DNA of 64,000 nt from Megaustenia siamemsis (lineage: Eukaryota > Mollusca > Gastropoda > Stylommatophora > Ariophantidae), in assembly GCA_032433765.1 (NCBI GenBank), contig JAVIAB010000046.1, forward strand, positions 63,846,175 through 63,910,174, given 5' to 3'. Of this stretch, positions 21,872-31,999 are shown piece by piece (within the stretch, counting starts at the first letter, position 1; every line of letters begins with the position of its first letter). The notes beneath the pieces are model-generated. The model ran no database searches and had not been told where the DNA came from. It was given only the letters and a program-made list of their open reading frames with translations. Both the position numbers and the translations under genes were made by a program.

Positions 21872-22121
21872 ATTATGAGGGAAGTAAAGAATAGTGACAC
21901 TATGACTTTCCAGGCATGTTGTAAGAGGCGGCTAAGGAGGTTGATCAATGGCTTGACAAGCTGTCATTGTAAAAAGTATTGTTATGGAAACAGTGCCATA
22001 TATTTTAGAGCAGTGATCTCTGCAATATGTGCCACTTTGGCACGCAAGGTTTCTGTTTTTGAGATTGTGGTTCTGCCCTATGTGCCGTCTTCGGCTCGAA
22101 AGGACAATAGATAGATAGATA
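21872..22121 (+). mobile_element. Retroposon DR1, copy 2 (near full length)
   Basis: It begins near 'cgcctcattatgagg', contains 'actttccaggcatgt', 'cggctaaggaggttgatcaa' and 'gccgtcttcggctcgaaagg', and ends in (ATAG)n. It sits inside the first 83-bp unit of DR4: the target reads '...ggtatgtt' on the left and '...gatgttgggcttcc' on the right. Confidence 0.88.
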
Positions 22122-22495
22122 GATGTTGGGCTTCCTCTTAGCACTGTAGCTACTGGAGGTGTTACGTTGTCTATTGACACATTGACCACCATTATTCCAG
22201 CTGTTATGTTGGGCTTCCTCCTAGCACTGTAGCTACTGGAGGTGTTACGTTGTCTATTGACACATTGACCACCATTATTCCAGCTGTTATGTTGGGCTTC
22301 CTCTTAGCACTGTAGCTACTGGAGGTGTTACGTTGTCTATTGACACATTGACCACCATTATTCCAGCTGTTATGTTGGGCTTCCTCCTAGCACTGTAGCT
22401 ACTGGAGGTGTTACGTTGTCTATTGACACATTGACCACCATTATTCCAGCTGTTATGTTGGGCTTCCTCTTAGCACCGTTCACTGCCTATCCTGT
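22118..22495. repeat. Tandem array, 83-bp unit, about 4.5 copies, within DR4
   Basis: gttgggcttcctc recurs at 22125, 22208, 22291, 22374 and 22457, exactly 83 bp apart. The other DR4 copy (46875-47400) has this segment once, so this is amplification of transposon-internal sequence. Confidence 0.92.
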
Positions 22496-22705
22496 GTTAC
22501 AAAAGTTTGTTTGATGTCTGTGCCAACAGCCAAAGAGATTTCCCCCATCACAAGGGGAAACACATTTCTTGAATCCTGGCAGAGTTTATATATCAAACCA
22601 GTGTTTGTACAGCACCTTCGTAACTTTTACAATGCTCATGTTGCTGTTTTAACACACAAAAATCCAACATCAAAGGAAACGAATCCAGCACTCAGGGGTA
22701 GCTGC

Positions 22706-23040
22706 AAGCAGTAATTAGCACTGGAAGCAATAATTAGCACTGGAGGCAGTAATTAGCACTGGAAGCAATAATTAGCACTGGAGGCAGTAATTAGCACTGG
22801 AAGCAGTAATTAGCACTGGAAGCAGTAATTAGCGCTGGAAGCAATAATTAGCACTGGAAGCAGTAATTAGCGCTGGAAGCAATAATTAGCACTGGAAGCA
22901 GTAATTAGCACTGGAAGCAGTAATTAGCACTGGAAGCAATAATTAGCACTGGAGGCAGTAATTAGCACAGGAAGCAATAATTAGCACTGGAAGCAGTAAT
23001 TAGCACTGGAAGCAGTAATTAGCACTGGAAGCAGTAATTA
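22706..23040. repeat. Tandem array, 19-bp unit, about 18 copies
   Basis: The unit is agcactggaagcagtaatt, with gcaataatt and ggaggcag variants. It starts at the right edge of DR4. Confidence 0.95.
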
Positions 23041-23271
23041 GGAAGGTATGAGGAGGGGGGAATGTTTGCTCATGGCAAACTGTTGAATTCCACGAATGTG
23101 TAATTTGAGATTGTAAATTGTGTGAATGTGTCATCATCTAGGGTTAATGTAACAAGTTGGTTATTGGAGAGTTGGTTATTGGAGAGTTGCTTATTGGAGA
23201 GTTGCTAATTAGCAAATGTCTGAACATAATGATGGAGTTGACATGCCCAATTTATATTTTCTTTCTGTTTC
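23041..23271. repeat. Spacer with 15-bp repeat, 4 copies
   Basis: gttggttattggaga and near variants repeat at about 23155-23210. The remainder is unique with no gene seen. Confidence 0.65.
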
Positions 23272-23992
23272 TACATGACTTGTTTGGATATATTTTAACA
23301 TGTTGCATCTAGATGACTTGTTTGATTATATTTTAACATGTTGCATCTACATGACTTGTTTGATTATATTTTAACATGTTGCATCTACATGACTTGTTTG
23401 ATTATATTTTAACATGTTGCATCTAGATGACTTGTTTGATTATATTTTAACATGTTGCATCTAGATGACTTGTTTGGATATATTTTAACATGTTGCATCT
23501 AGATGACTTGTTTGATTATATTTTAACATGTTGCATCTACATGACTTGTTTGATTATATTTTAACATGTTGCATCTAGATGACTTGTTTGATTATATTTT
23601 AACATGTTGCATCTAGATGACTTGTTTGGATATATTTTAACATGTTGCATCTAGATGACTTGTTTGATTATATTTTAACATGTTGCATCTAGATGACTTG
23701 TTTGGATATATTTTAACGTGTTGCATCTAGATGACTTGTTTGGATATATTTTAACATGTTGCACCTAGATGACTTGTTTGGATATATTTTAACATGTTGC
23801 ACCTAGATGACTTGTTTGGATATATTTTAACATGTTGCACCTAGATGACTTGTTTGGATATATTTTAACGTGTTGCATCTAGATGACTTGTTTGGATATA
23901 TTTTAACATGTTGCATCTAGATGACTTGTTTGGATATATTTTAACGTGTTGCATCTAGATGACTTGTTTGGATATATTTTAACATGTTGCAT
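23272..23992. repeat. Tandem array, 38-bp unit, about 19 copies
   Basis: The unit is atgacttgtttggatatatt, ttaacatgttgcatctag. Point variants (acatg/acgtg, ggata/gatta) are patchy along the array. Confidence 0.96.
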
Positions 23993-24097
23993 CATTTATA
24001 ACGCCAAGAGGGGACAGTTAGTGACTTAAAATACCAACTGGACTACCCTGCTTGTCTTCTATGTTATGAAGAATTTTGATTCTGAGTATATTGTTGT

Positions 24098-24345
24098 TGA
24101 GCAGTGATAGCTCAGTGGTTAGTGAACTGGACTACAAAGGACAAGAGGTAGGGTTCAATCCCAACCGACGGCTTCTGGGTTCACCCAGCCTTAAATGGGT
24201 ACCAGATTTTTTTCTGGAAAAGTAAAGCAACATTGGCGTAATGCCGACCACATTACCCCAAAAATCATGTGACGAAGGTCTATAAAAATTATGGTCACTA
24301 AAACCATATTCTCTATATGCCACTTGGCATGACAGGGGCTCTTTA
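24098..24345 (+). mobile_element. SINE A, copy 1 (tRNA-derived)
   Basis: Box A tagctcagtgg (24108-24118) matches TRGYNNARNNG exactly, and box B ggttcaatccc (24152-24162) matches GGTTCRANNCC. The tRNA-related head is followed by a body ending ggcatgacaggggctcttta. A second copy at 46362-46607 is collinear over its whole length. Expected pol III transcription is inferred from the boxes only. Confidence 0.85.
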
Positions 24346-24523
24346 CTTATTTTTAAAAAATATTGTTGTTATATGTTTTTCTTTCTTTTTTTAAAAAAAT
24401 ATTTTCTTCTTTTTTTTTTACAGAATCTATCATAGATTACATGTTTTCGCTGCAATCGGAAACAATGATACTTTTTTAGTTTAAAAACAATATTCAAATT
24501 TATATTCTTAGCAGCAAAGCAAC

Positions 24524-24805
24524 CTATCTATCTATCTATTGACCATAATCCGGCCCATAAGACATAGACCCAGAAGATACTCTTTCTCTTATCTGAAATT
24601 TTTATTCTAGCAGTTTTCAATCCTTGTAAAGATCTTTTATTAAATCTCGTCATTTGTCTCTGTTCTGTGCAAGCAACTCTATCTCATTGAGGGAGCCGAT
24701 TCCTGCAGCTCTTGCCTCTCTGATCAATGTTCTTCTCAGAGTCTCTCTGGGTCTTCCTCTTTTCCTCTTACCTGTCGTTTCCCACATGTTTTCCGGTTGG
24801 ATCCA
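24524..24805 (-). mobile_element. LINE 3' end (family C), (TAGA)n tail
   Basis: The minus strand reads G-K-R-K-R-G-R-P-R-E-T-L-R-R-T-L, I-E-L-L-A-Q-N-R-D-K, then an in-frame TGA where copy 42610-43170 keeps TGG, then R-D-L-I-K-D-L. The TGA is at 24650-24652. 'GKRKRGRP...LRR..., A-x-N-R-x-x-W-R' is a LINE C-terminus. The 3' end is (TAGA)n, at 24524-24540. Confidence 0.82.
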
Positions 24806-25255
24806 AGATGGAGAATTTGTTTTTCTCCCGCTTGGTATAGAACCGTTGATCAGAGGTTTAATAAACCACTATCATAAAAATGCTTTTGTTAATGAAAAAA
24901 TGTGGACCTGATACAGAATCAACCTTTATCCACGCAACATTTTTTTTTCTTTACCGCACAAAATATTTTGTTGCTGACTAGTCGATAGTTGTTCTTTCAT
25001 GGTGGAAGTTCTATTGTTATTGATATTTGTATTTATATCTGTTCAGTATTTTCTCAATTACCAATTTTTTGGGGTAATTTGTTGTTGATATGTTGTGCAC
25101 AACAGTTTATAACAAAATATTGGGGGTTCTTTCACATTGCAGAAATATAACCAGGAGCTATTTTTTTCTGTGGTTTAATCAAGCTGATTAAATGGTTCAC
25201 CATAATTATATTTATGGTTAAAATAAATATTTCACACCAGGGAATTGTCAATCTT
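24806..25255. other. AT-rich unique stretch
   Basis: Long T- and A-rich sequence with no repeat structure and no exon-like frame that I can see. Confidence 0.5.
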
Positions 25256-25362
25256 TCACATAAATATTAATTTACTAAACTATTGCTAGTAAAGACATTG
25301 ATTAAGCTTCACATAAATATTAATTTACTAAACTATTACTAATAAAGACATTAATTCTAATA
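25256..25362. repeat. 53-bp array, left flank of mariner, 2 copies
   Basis: Two units with cacataaatattaatttact and aaactattactaataaagac. The same 53-bp unit continues on the far side of the mariner (26969-27230). Confidence 0.88.
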
Positions 25363-25575
25363 ATTATACTTATATATAAACTATAAATAATTTAATAATT
25401 ATAATATGAGGGGCGTCCAAAAGGTAATGCACCACATCGGTTTTCTCAACTAATAATAAACATAGAAGCGTGAAATTTTGCACACTTTAAATATGGCATG
25501 TGTCAACTGTGAGCACCAAATTGCGCTGCAAGTGGCCAAATAATACAACTGCACTAAACCTTTAAAATGGAGCAT

Positions 25576-26845
25576 GTTAGCAATTTGCGTTATAAGCAGT
25601 GAATTATGATAGAATTTCTCGTTTTAGAGAAGGAAACTGTAGTGAACATTCACAAGCGCCTATGTGATGTGTATGAAAGTTTGGCAGTCGACAGGAGCAC
25701 AGTAAGTCACTGGGTTCAGAGAATAAAAGAATCAAAACACGGAGATACAGAGATACTTGATTGGCCACATTGTGGATGGCCTGCCACAGCCACCACCACA
25801 AAGATGTTAAAATGCAATGAGGGCATTATTCCTGCTGATGGCTCATCACTACTCAACAATTGGCCTTAAATTGTCAGTCAGCATTGCTAGTGCAAATGTA
25901 ATCATAAAATCTCTCGGATTCTCTAAGGTTTGTACAAGATGGCTTCCACGAAATCTCACAAATGAGCACCGATTGTAAAGAAAAGTAATTTCTTCTGAAC
26001 TGTAGGAGCGTTTCAACGTTGATGGAGAGAACTTTTTGGCTAAGATTGTTACATGTGACAAAACATGGGCACATCATTTTGAACCTGAGACAAAAAGACA
26101 GTCAATGGAGTGTCATTATCTACACTCACCATGAAGAAAGAAATTCAAGACATCTCCTTCAGCTGGAAAGGTCATGGTCACTGTCTTTTGGGACATTGAA
26201 GGTGTGATTTTTGTGGATGTTATGTCAAGTGGAGAGACACTCAGTTCGCAAGTTTACATTAAGATATTGAAGGTGTGATTCTTGTGGATGTTATGTCAAG
26301 TGGAGAGACACTCAGTTCGCAAGCTTACATTAAGACATTGAAGGTGTGATTCTTGTGGATGTTATGTCAAGAGGAGAGACAATCAATTCACAAGCTTACA
26401 TTAAGACATTGAAGGTGTGATTCTTGTGGATGTTATGTCAAGTGGAGAGACAATCAATTCACAAGCTTACTTTAAGACAATGAAACAACTCAGTCAACGT
26501 TTTCGCAGAGTTAGGCCGCACAAGTATCCGGCAGACCAGCTCCTCCTTCGCGACAATGCACACCCTCACACAGGTCTGGCAACACGGGAAGCAATCACCA
26601 GATTGGGTTGGACTCTACTCCCCCATCCACCATACAGCCCTGATTTGGCACCCTCTGATTTCTATCTCTTTGGTCCACTTAAAGATGCCCTACGTGGAAC
26701 AAGGTTTGAAGATGATGAAGGAGTGATTCATGCAGCGAAGAAAGAGCTAAACAATCAAGACAAAGACTGGTACAGGCAAGGCATATATGCACTTGTTGTG
26801 CACTGGTGTAAAGCTATACAAGTGGATGGAGATTATGTTGAATGA
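25576..26845 (+). pseudogene. Mariner (DD34D) transposase pseudogene
   Basis: The N-terminal HTH region is visible (I-E-F-L-V-L-E-K-E, then V-D-R-S-T-V-S-H-W-V). The first catalytic Asp is in T-C-D-K-T-W (about 26050), followed by H-F-E-P-E-T-K. The second is in L-R-D-N-A-H-P-H-T and the third in Y-S-P-D-L-A-P-S-D, with 34 residues between them, which is the mariner spacing. The end is I-Q-V-D-G-D-Y-V-E-stop. The reading frame shifts several times between 25870 and 26410, and a 71-bp segment has been amplified to about four copies. Only the last 142 codons remain a continuous frame. It is not functional. Confidence 0.92.
26195..26479 (+). repeat. 71-bp tandem repeat within the transposase, 4 copies
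   Basis: attgaaggtgtgatt recurs at 26195, 26266, 26337 and 26408, each 71 bp apart. The unit encodes the G-V-I-x-V-D-V-M-S-S-G-E-T-x-x-S strand region of the transposase. As 71 is not a multiple of 3, each copy shifts the frame. Confidence 0.93.
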
Positions 26846-26968
26846 TACCAATGTTTACATGACATATCCATATACAGTGTGTCCAAATATCATACTTTTT
26901 AAATTAGTGGTTCCAGAGAAAACTGATGTGGTGCATTACTTTCTGATTGTACTAAGTAATGAAACTTC

Positions 26969-27230
26969 ACATACATATTGACCTACTGAACTGTCACTAA
27001 TAAATACATTAATAAAGATCCACATAAATATTAATCTACTAAACTATCACTAATAAATACATTAATAAAGATCCACATAAATATTAATCTACTAAACTAT
27101 CACTAATAAATACATTAATAAAGATCCACATAAATATTAATCTACTAAACTATCACTAATAAATACATTAATAAAGATCCACATAAATATTAATCTGCTA
27201 AACTGTTACTAATAAATACATTAATGAAGC
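26969..27230. repeat. 53-bp array, right of mariner, about 5 copies
   Basis: The unit is cacataaatattaatctact, aaactatcactaataaatac, attaataaagatc. It is the same family as 25256-25362. Confidence 0.95.
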
Positions 27231-27602
27231 TTCACTAAACTATTACTAATAACAACATTAATGAAGCTTCACTAAACTATTACTAATAACAACATTATTG
27301 AAGCTTCACTAAACTATTACTAATAACAACATTAATGAAGCTTCACTAAACTATTGCTAATAACAACATTAATGAAGCTTCACTAAACTATTACTAATAA
27401 CAACATTAATGAAGCTTCACTAAACTATTACTAATAACAACATTATTGAAGCTTCACTAAACTATTACTAATAACAACATTAATGAAGCTTCACTAAACT
27501 GTTACTAATAACAATATTATTGAAGCTTCACTAAACTATTACTAATAACAACATTAATGAAGCTTCACTAAACTATTACTAATAACAATATTATTGAAGC
27601 TT
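27229..27602. repeat. 37-bp array, about 10 copies, derived from the 53-bp unit
   Basis: The unit is ctaaactattactaataaca, acattaatgaagcttca. It equals the 53-bp unit minus a 16-nt piece (ataaatattaatctac-like), and continues the same array after that deletion. Confidence 0.93.
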
Positions 27603-28118
27603 TAATATACATTTTTGTGACGTTTCACAGTTTGGAACCTTATTCCTACATTACCAGTTTGAAGAATTAATTGAATATAGAAGACTTTGAACATCTTCCG
27701 TACTTGAACTAAAAAGCCACATTGCGATGAAAAAACACACATATTTCTACTGCAATTTTAGAATGATTTTTAACAAGTTCATAATTGTTATATGCTTGAT
27801 ATGCGTATGTTTGTAGCAGTTTTACAGATGTTCGGTATTCTTAATTTGTTTTCTTGATGTTCATGCCAGTTTGACCAAATTTTTGCTTTTATCTTCAGTG
27901 TTAATTATTTTGTTGTGGATTTTTTTTGCTGATTTGGACTGTTGCTGTTAAAACTCTGGGCTACCTTATGCCATCAAGCTCAAAGTTGTGTGTTTTATTA
28001 AACTTGTCATGTGTCACAGTCAATGTTTGACAGCATAAGTATATTGTTGATACAACACAAAGCCTCACCAAGCTTTGGATACGCCTGGTTCATCTGTAGT
28101 TAAAGAGCTTTAAAAGTT
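27603..28118. other. Unique T-rich stretch
   Basis: Single-copy sequence. T-runs give several weak acceptor-like sites, but no frame of exon length is supported. Confidence 0.5.
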
Positions 28119-28218
28119 ATGGTGATGAGTAGTGCATTTGACTTGTGACCTAGTGGGGCAGGGTTCAGTTCCCAACTTTTTCCCACTAATTTGGCTTAAA
28201 AAATTTGGTACAAGAAGT
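28119..28218 (+). mobile_element. Diverged SINE-like head
   Basis: gcagggttcagttcccaa resembles a pol III box B and follows 'gatgagtagtgcattt'. The right part (ggcttaaaaaatttggtac) recalls 'gccttaaatgggtac' of SINE A. It is an old, truncated copy or a related family. Confidence 0.4.
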
Positions 28219-28221
28219 TTT

Positions 28222-29418
28222 CTATGGGAGTGAGGGCCAATCAGGCCATATCACTCAAAGGTTGTGCCAGTCATGTTCTATCATGGGAGAGTAGACCAAT
28301 CAGGCCATATCACTCAACAGATGTGCCAGTCATGTTCTATCATGGGAGAGTAGACCAATCAGGCCATATCACTCAACAGATGTGCCAGTCATGTTCTATC
28401 ATGGGAGAGTAGACCAATCAGGCCATATCACTCAAAGGATGTGCCAGTCAAGTTCTATCATGGGAGTGGAGACCAATCAGGCCATATCACTCAACAGATG
28501 TGCCAGTCATGTTCTATCATGGGAGAGTAGACCAATCAGGCCATATCACTCAAAGGATGTGCCAGTCAAGTTCTATCATGGGAGTGGAGACCAATCAGGC
28601 CATATCACTCAACAGATGTGCCAGTCATGTTCTATAATGGGAGAGTAGACCAATCAGGCCATATCACTCAAAGGATGTGCCAGTCAAGTTCTATCATGGG
28701 AGAGTAGACCAATCAGGCCATATCACTCAAAGGATGTGCCAGTCATGTTCTATCATGGGAGAGTAGACCAATCAGGCCATATCACTCAACAGATGTGCCA
28801 GTCATGTTCTATCATGGGAGAGTAGACCAATCAGGCCATATCACTCAACAGATGTGCCAGTCAAGTTCTATCACGGGAGAGTAGACCAATCAGGCCATAT
28901 CACTCAACAGATGTGCCAGTTATGTTGCCAGTCATGTTCTATCATGGGAGAGTAGACCAATCAGGCCATATCAGTCAAAGGATGTGCCAGTCATGTTCTA
29001 TCATGGGAGAGTAGACCAATCAGGCCATATCAGTCAAAGGATGTGCCAGTCATGTTCTATCATGGGAGAGTAGACCAATCAGGCCATATCACTCAAAGGA
29101 TGTGCCAGTCATGTTCTATCATGGGAGAGTAGACCAATCAGGCCATATCACTCAAAGGATGTGCCAGTCATGTTCTATCATGGGAGAGTAGACCAATCAG
29201 GCCATATCACTCAAAGGATGTGCCAGTCATGTTCTATCATGGGAGAGTAGACCAATCAGGCCATATCACTCAAAGGATGTGCCAGTCATGTTCTATCATG
29301 GGAGAGTAGACCAATCAGGCCATATCACTCAACAGATGTGCCAGTCATGTTCTATCATGGGAGAGTAGACCAATCAGGCCATATCACTCAAAGGATGTGC
29401 CAGTCATGTTCTATCATT
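28222..29418. repeat. Tandem array, 59-bp unit, about 20 copies
   Basis: The unit is ggagagtagaccaatcaggc, catatcactcaaaggatgtg, ccagtcatgttctatcatg, with aaagga/aacaga and catg/caag variants. One unit at 28915-28945 carries a short internal duplication. It ends in a G-run at 29418-29435. Confidence 0.96.
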
Positions 29419-29435
29419 GGGGAAAGGGGGGGGGT

Positions 29436-30017
29436 GATAACCTCTGTACTGGACCACAACATTTGGAGCTGAGTGGTGGTCTGCGTTCTTTACTTAGTTT
29501 ACTGCTAATTTCCTCAACCCAACTCATTGACTTTTGGTTGATGCTGTGACCAAGATGGCCGCTTAGTCAAATCAGGTTCAGGTGGCGTTTTTGTTGCAAT
29601 GTGGTTTCAAGTGGTGATTCTTTTCAGTTTGGAATATCGTCTGTGGAGACAGCAGCAGTCTGGTTGCATTCACCTGACCACAAAATCAATATTCCTTTGA
29701 TGCCCACATACTGAAATAATGCTGCAGGCGACTGGCCGTGGAGTGTTGTGGTACTGTACCAGGTCCTGGCTTTGCCCTGGGATAGGACTTTTGTGTGATC
29801 TGTGTTTGACTGCAAATTTGTTACCAGCTGGACTGATCGGATTGAGTGTTTCACTAAGAGGTCTCACTTCATCTGTTGGGACAGCAGTTGTTGGGGCACG
29901 TTCACTGATCATGAAATCTACACCTAAATTGGTGCGAGATGAGCGGAGATTATTCTGTCTGTGATGGCCATCACAGCACCCCAGAAGCATCCATTTTGAG
30001 CTGCATGCCATATAAAC
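29436..30017 (-). other. Unrecognised region with protein-like minus frame
   Basis: A minus-strand frame at 29670-30056 is open for 128 codons. Its interior (D-F-M-I-S-E-R-A-P-T-T-A-V-P, then Q-S-Q-D-L-V-Q-Y-H-N-T) has balanced composition unlike the array frames. No splice sites or domain stand out. It could be a retroelement fragment or a chance frame. Confidence 0.3.
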
Positions 30018-30150
30018 AGAACATTCAATAGAACAGTATGAAAGTAACAAATGCACTTGTTCTTACAGACTGTAACACGTTCAATAGAACAGTATGAAAG
30101 TAACAAATGCACTTGTTCTTACAGACTGTAACATGTTCAATAGAACAGTG
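30018..30150. repeat. 56-bp tandem repeat, about 2.3 copies
   Basis: ttcaatagaacagt recurs at 30024, 30080 and 30136. The unit also holds aacaaatgcacttgttctta. Confidence 0.92.
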
Positions 30151-30504
30151 TAAATAACCAGGATGAACACTTTGTTGATTGCTGAAATGGCAGCTGAGCA
30201 GATATGGGAATACCCCACCTGCAGTGAAGCCATTCCATTTTAAAGTCTAAAGTCGTGCTGAAGTCGGATGTGTTGGGCCGAAAGGCGCAAATATACTGCA
30301 AACCACAACACAACGCAGACACGTCCACTTAACGTCCTTTTAAGGACGGTTTACGAAGAGGAATTCTACAGTCTACGAATACTCTAGAATACTTTAGTCA
30401 TCGGGCGAATGCAAGCAAAGTCTAAAGTTCTCCAACTCATTCAACCAGGAACTAATTTTTTTAGCTGTGTGACTTATGAGCATAAAGCTGCGATGGGCTT
30501 TCAT
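30151..30504. other. Unique spacer
   Basis: Single-copy sequence with a small palindromic segment 'cgtccttttaaggacg' at 30330-30345. I see no gene. Confidence 0.5.
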
Positions 30505-30850
30505 GCTCACTTAATTGCCATGCTACTGACACACTGCTCACAATGTACATACATCATCTATCATCATCTTGCTGCATGCCCTTTGTGGCACTTAACTTCC
30601 ATGACATCTGCTCTCAAGTTTCTTCTATCCTGGGTGAGATATCCAGCTGCTGCAGCAGTCAGTCCCAGTTCATCAGTGAAGGCATACACCCATCTTCTTC
30701 TAGGTTTTCCTCTCCCTCACTTACATGGAACCATGCTCTCCATTATTATCTTCAATAGGTTATGAAGTCATGTTATATGACCAACATATTTTATCTGTCT
30801 TCTTTACCAACCAATTTTCTGGAATTTTAAGTTCTTGCAAAATCGACATA
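30505..30850 (-). mobile_element. LINE 3' fragment
   Basis: The minus strand gives G-K-P-R-R-R-W-V-Y-A-F-T-D-E-L-G, then Y-L-T-Q-D-R-R-N-L-R-A-D-V-M-E. 'G-K-P-R-R-R-W...D-E-L-G' plus 'A-x-D-R-x-x-x-R' is a LINE C-terminal pattern. Frameshifts are present. It may belong with the RT piece at 31440-31720, the two being pushed apart by the 47-bp array. Confidence 0.65.
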
Positions 30851-31007
30851 GGGCGATTGTCCATGTTTCACAGCAATATGTTGCTATGAAGAATCCAGGC
30901 TTTTAAAAACCTAAGTTATGTTGTTATGTCAGTAACTTGCCACATGTTGTGCAGTTGTTTTCATTTATTCATGCAATGTTCACTTGATCCTTTTGAGCCT
31001 TGGCATC

Positions 31008-31430
31008 CAACTCTCCACTCTTTCTGTTATTTGTTATTATTAAGTCAATATATCCAACTCTCCACTCTTTATGTTATTTGTTATTATTGAGTCAATATAT
31101 CCAACTCTCCATTCTTTCTATTATTTGTTATTATTGAGTCAATATATCCAGCTCTCCACTCTTGCTGTTATTTGTTATTATTGAGTCAATATATCCAACT
31201 CTCCACTCTTTCTATTATTTGTTATTATTGAGTCAATATATCCAGCTCTCCACTCTTTCTGTTATTTGTTATTATTGAGTCAATATATCCAACTCTCCAC
31301 TCTTTCTGTTTTTTGTTATTATTGAGTCAATATATCCAACTCTCCACTCTTTCTGTTATTTGTTATTATTGAGCCAAGATATCCAACTCTCCACTCTTTC
31401 TATTATTTGTTATTATTGAGTCAATATTGA
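31008..31430. repeat. Tandem array, 47-bp unit, about 9 copies, LINE-derived
   Basis: The unit is atccaactctccactctttc, tgttatttgttattattgag, tcaatat. On the minus strand it reads E-W-R-V-G-Y-I-D-S-I-I-T-N, close to the 'R-V-x-x-F-x-Y-L-G-S-I-I-T-x' segment found after the RT domain in LINEs. LINE pieces lie on both sides in the same orientation, so the array probably amplified from the LINE itself. Confidence 0.8.
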
Positions 31431-31439
31431 AAAAATTGC

Positions 31440-31720
31440 TATTTTTAAGTCAAGATATTCAACTCTCTCTCAACTCTTTCTTATCTATGAAAACACATAT
31501 AAGATTTTTATCTTTGTTGCATCGAATATGAAGGTAGTGTTTTTCACAGTTACACTTAACTAAACAGTTTCTCAGCCACTCATCGAGACGGATACAAGTG
31601 CTGTATCACCAGCATATCATTTATCTGGGAGTGCTCCCAAGAACATCGAATTGTTCTTTATTATTCACCCTTCTATGATTTCTCTTGATACTTTCTGCAT
31701 GTTTGTTCAATAGATGTGCT
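31440..31720 (-). mobile_element. LINE RT fragment with altered YADD box
   Basis: The minus strand gives Y-A-G-D-T-A-L-V-S-V-S-M-S at about 31575-31620, where an active reverse transcriptase has Y-A-D-D. Frameshifts separate it from neighbouring motifs. The 47-bp array begins right after its downstream end. Confidence 0.62.
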
Positions 31721-31999
31721 CCTGTCTACCTCTAAGCCGAAACAGTCCCATGTATTATTTGCAATGCCCACAGCAGCTGGCTGGTTTTTATCGCATACAC
31801 GAGATGAAGTTAAAACCCAATATCCCAATATCAATAAATTTAAGGACAATGTGGTCCACACCCACCTCCCTGGAAGAGAAACTATACGGGGCAACCGAAT
31901 CACTTAAACAGACAGCTGCCTTCATAAGAAAGTCCCGAATCCTACTCTGAATGAGCCATGATCGCAACAGAAGAAGAAACCCAATATCTGTGATTATTG
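31721..31999 (+). other. Transition region before the RT pseudogene
   Basis: It has short overlapping frames on both strands (for example 78 codons at 31714-31950) and a sequence not clearly repeated elsewhere in the window. It is possibly the upstream part of the plus-strand LINE. I cannot place any motif. Confidence 0.35.

Larger units (their letters stand above)
21545..22705 (+). mobile_element. Dispersed repeat DR4, copy 1, carrying DR1 and an 83-bp expansion
   Basis: Scattered blocks match 46875-47400 in order: attgttacatctggagg, tgtttacccaag, ttcctggctta, ttgtctattgacac, cttcctcttag, gttcactg, then gtttgtttgatgtctgtgcc, aaagagatttc, and atccaacatcaaa / ccagcactc. Copy 1 has since received DR1 (21872-22121) and amplified an internal 83-bp segment. 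I do not recognise a protein in it. Confidence 0.65.
25407..26958 (+). mobile_element. Decayed mariner element
   Basis: Inverted termini: gtaatgcaccacatcggttt plus tctc at 25424-25447 is the reverse complement of 26916-26939 with one mismatch. The outer 10-13 nt match less well. It encloses a broken mariner transposase. It sits in a 53-bp tandem array that continues on both sides. The exact ends and the TA target duplication are blurred. Confidence 0.88.

Noticed and set aside
24098..24170. Functional tRNA gene (box A and box B present)
   Set aside because: The tRNA-like part lacks a clear cloverleaf, continues into a long body, and is repeated at 46362. It is a SINE.
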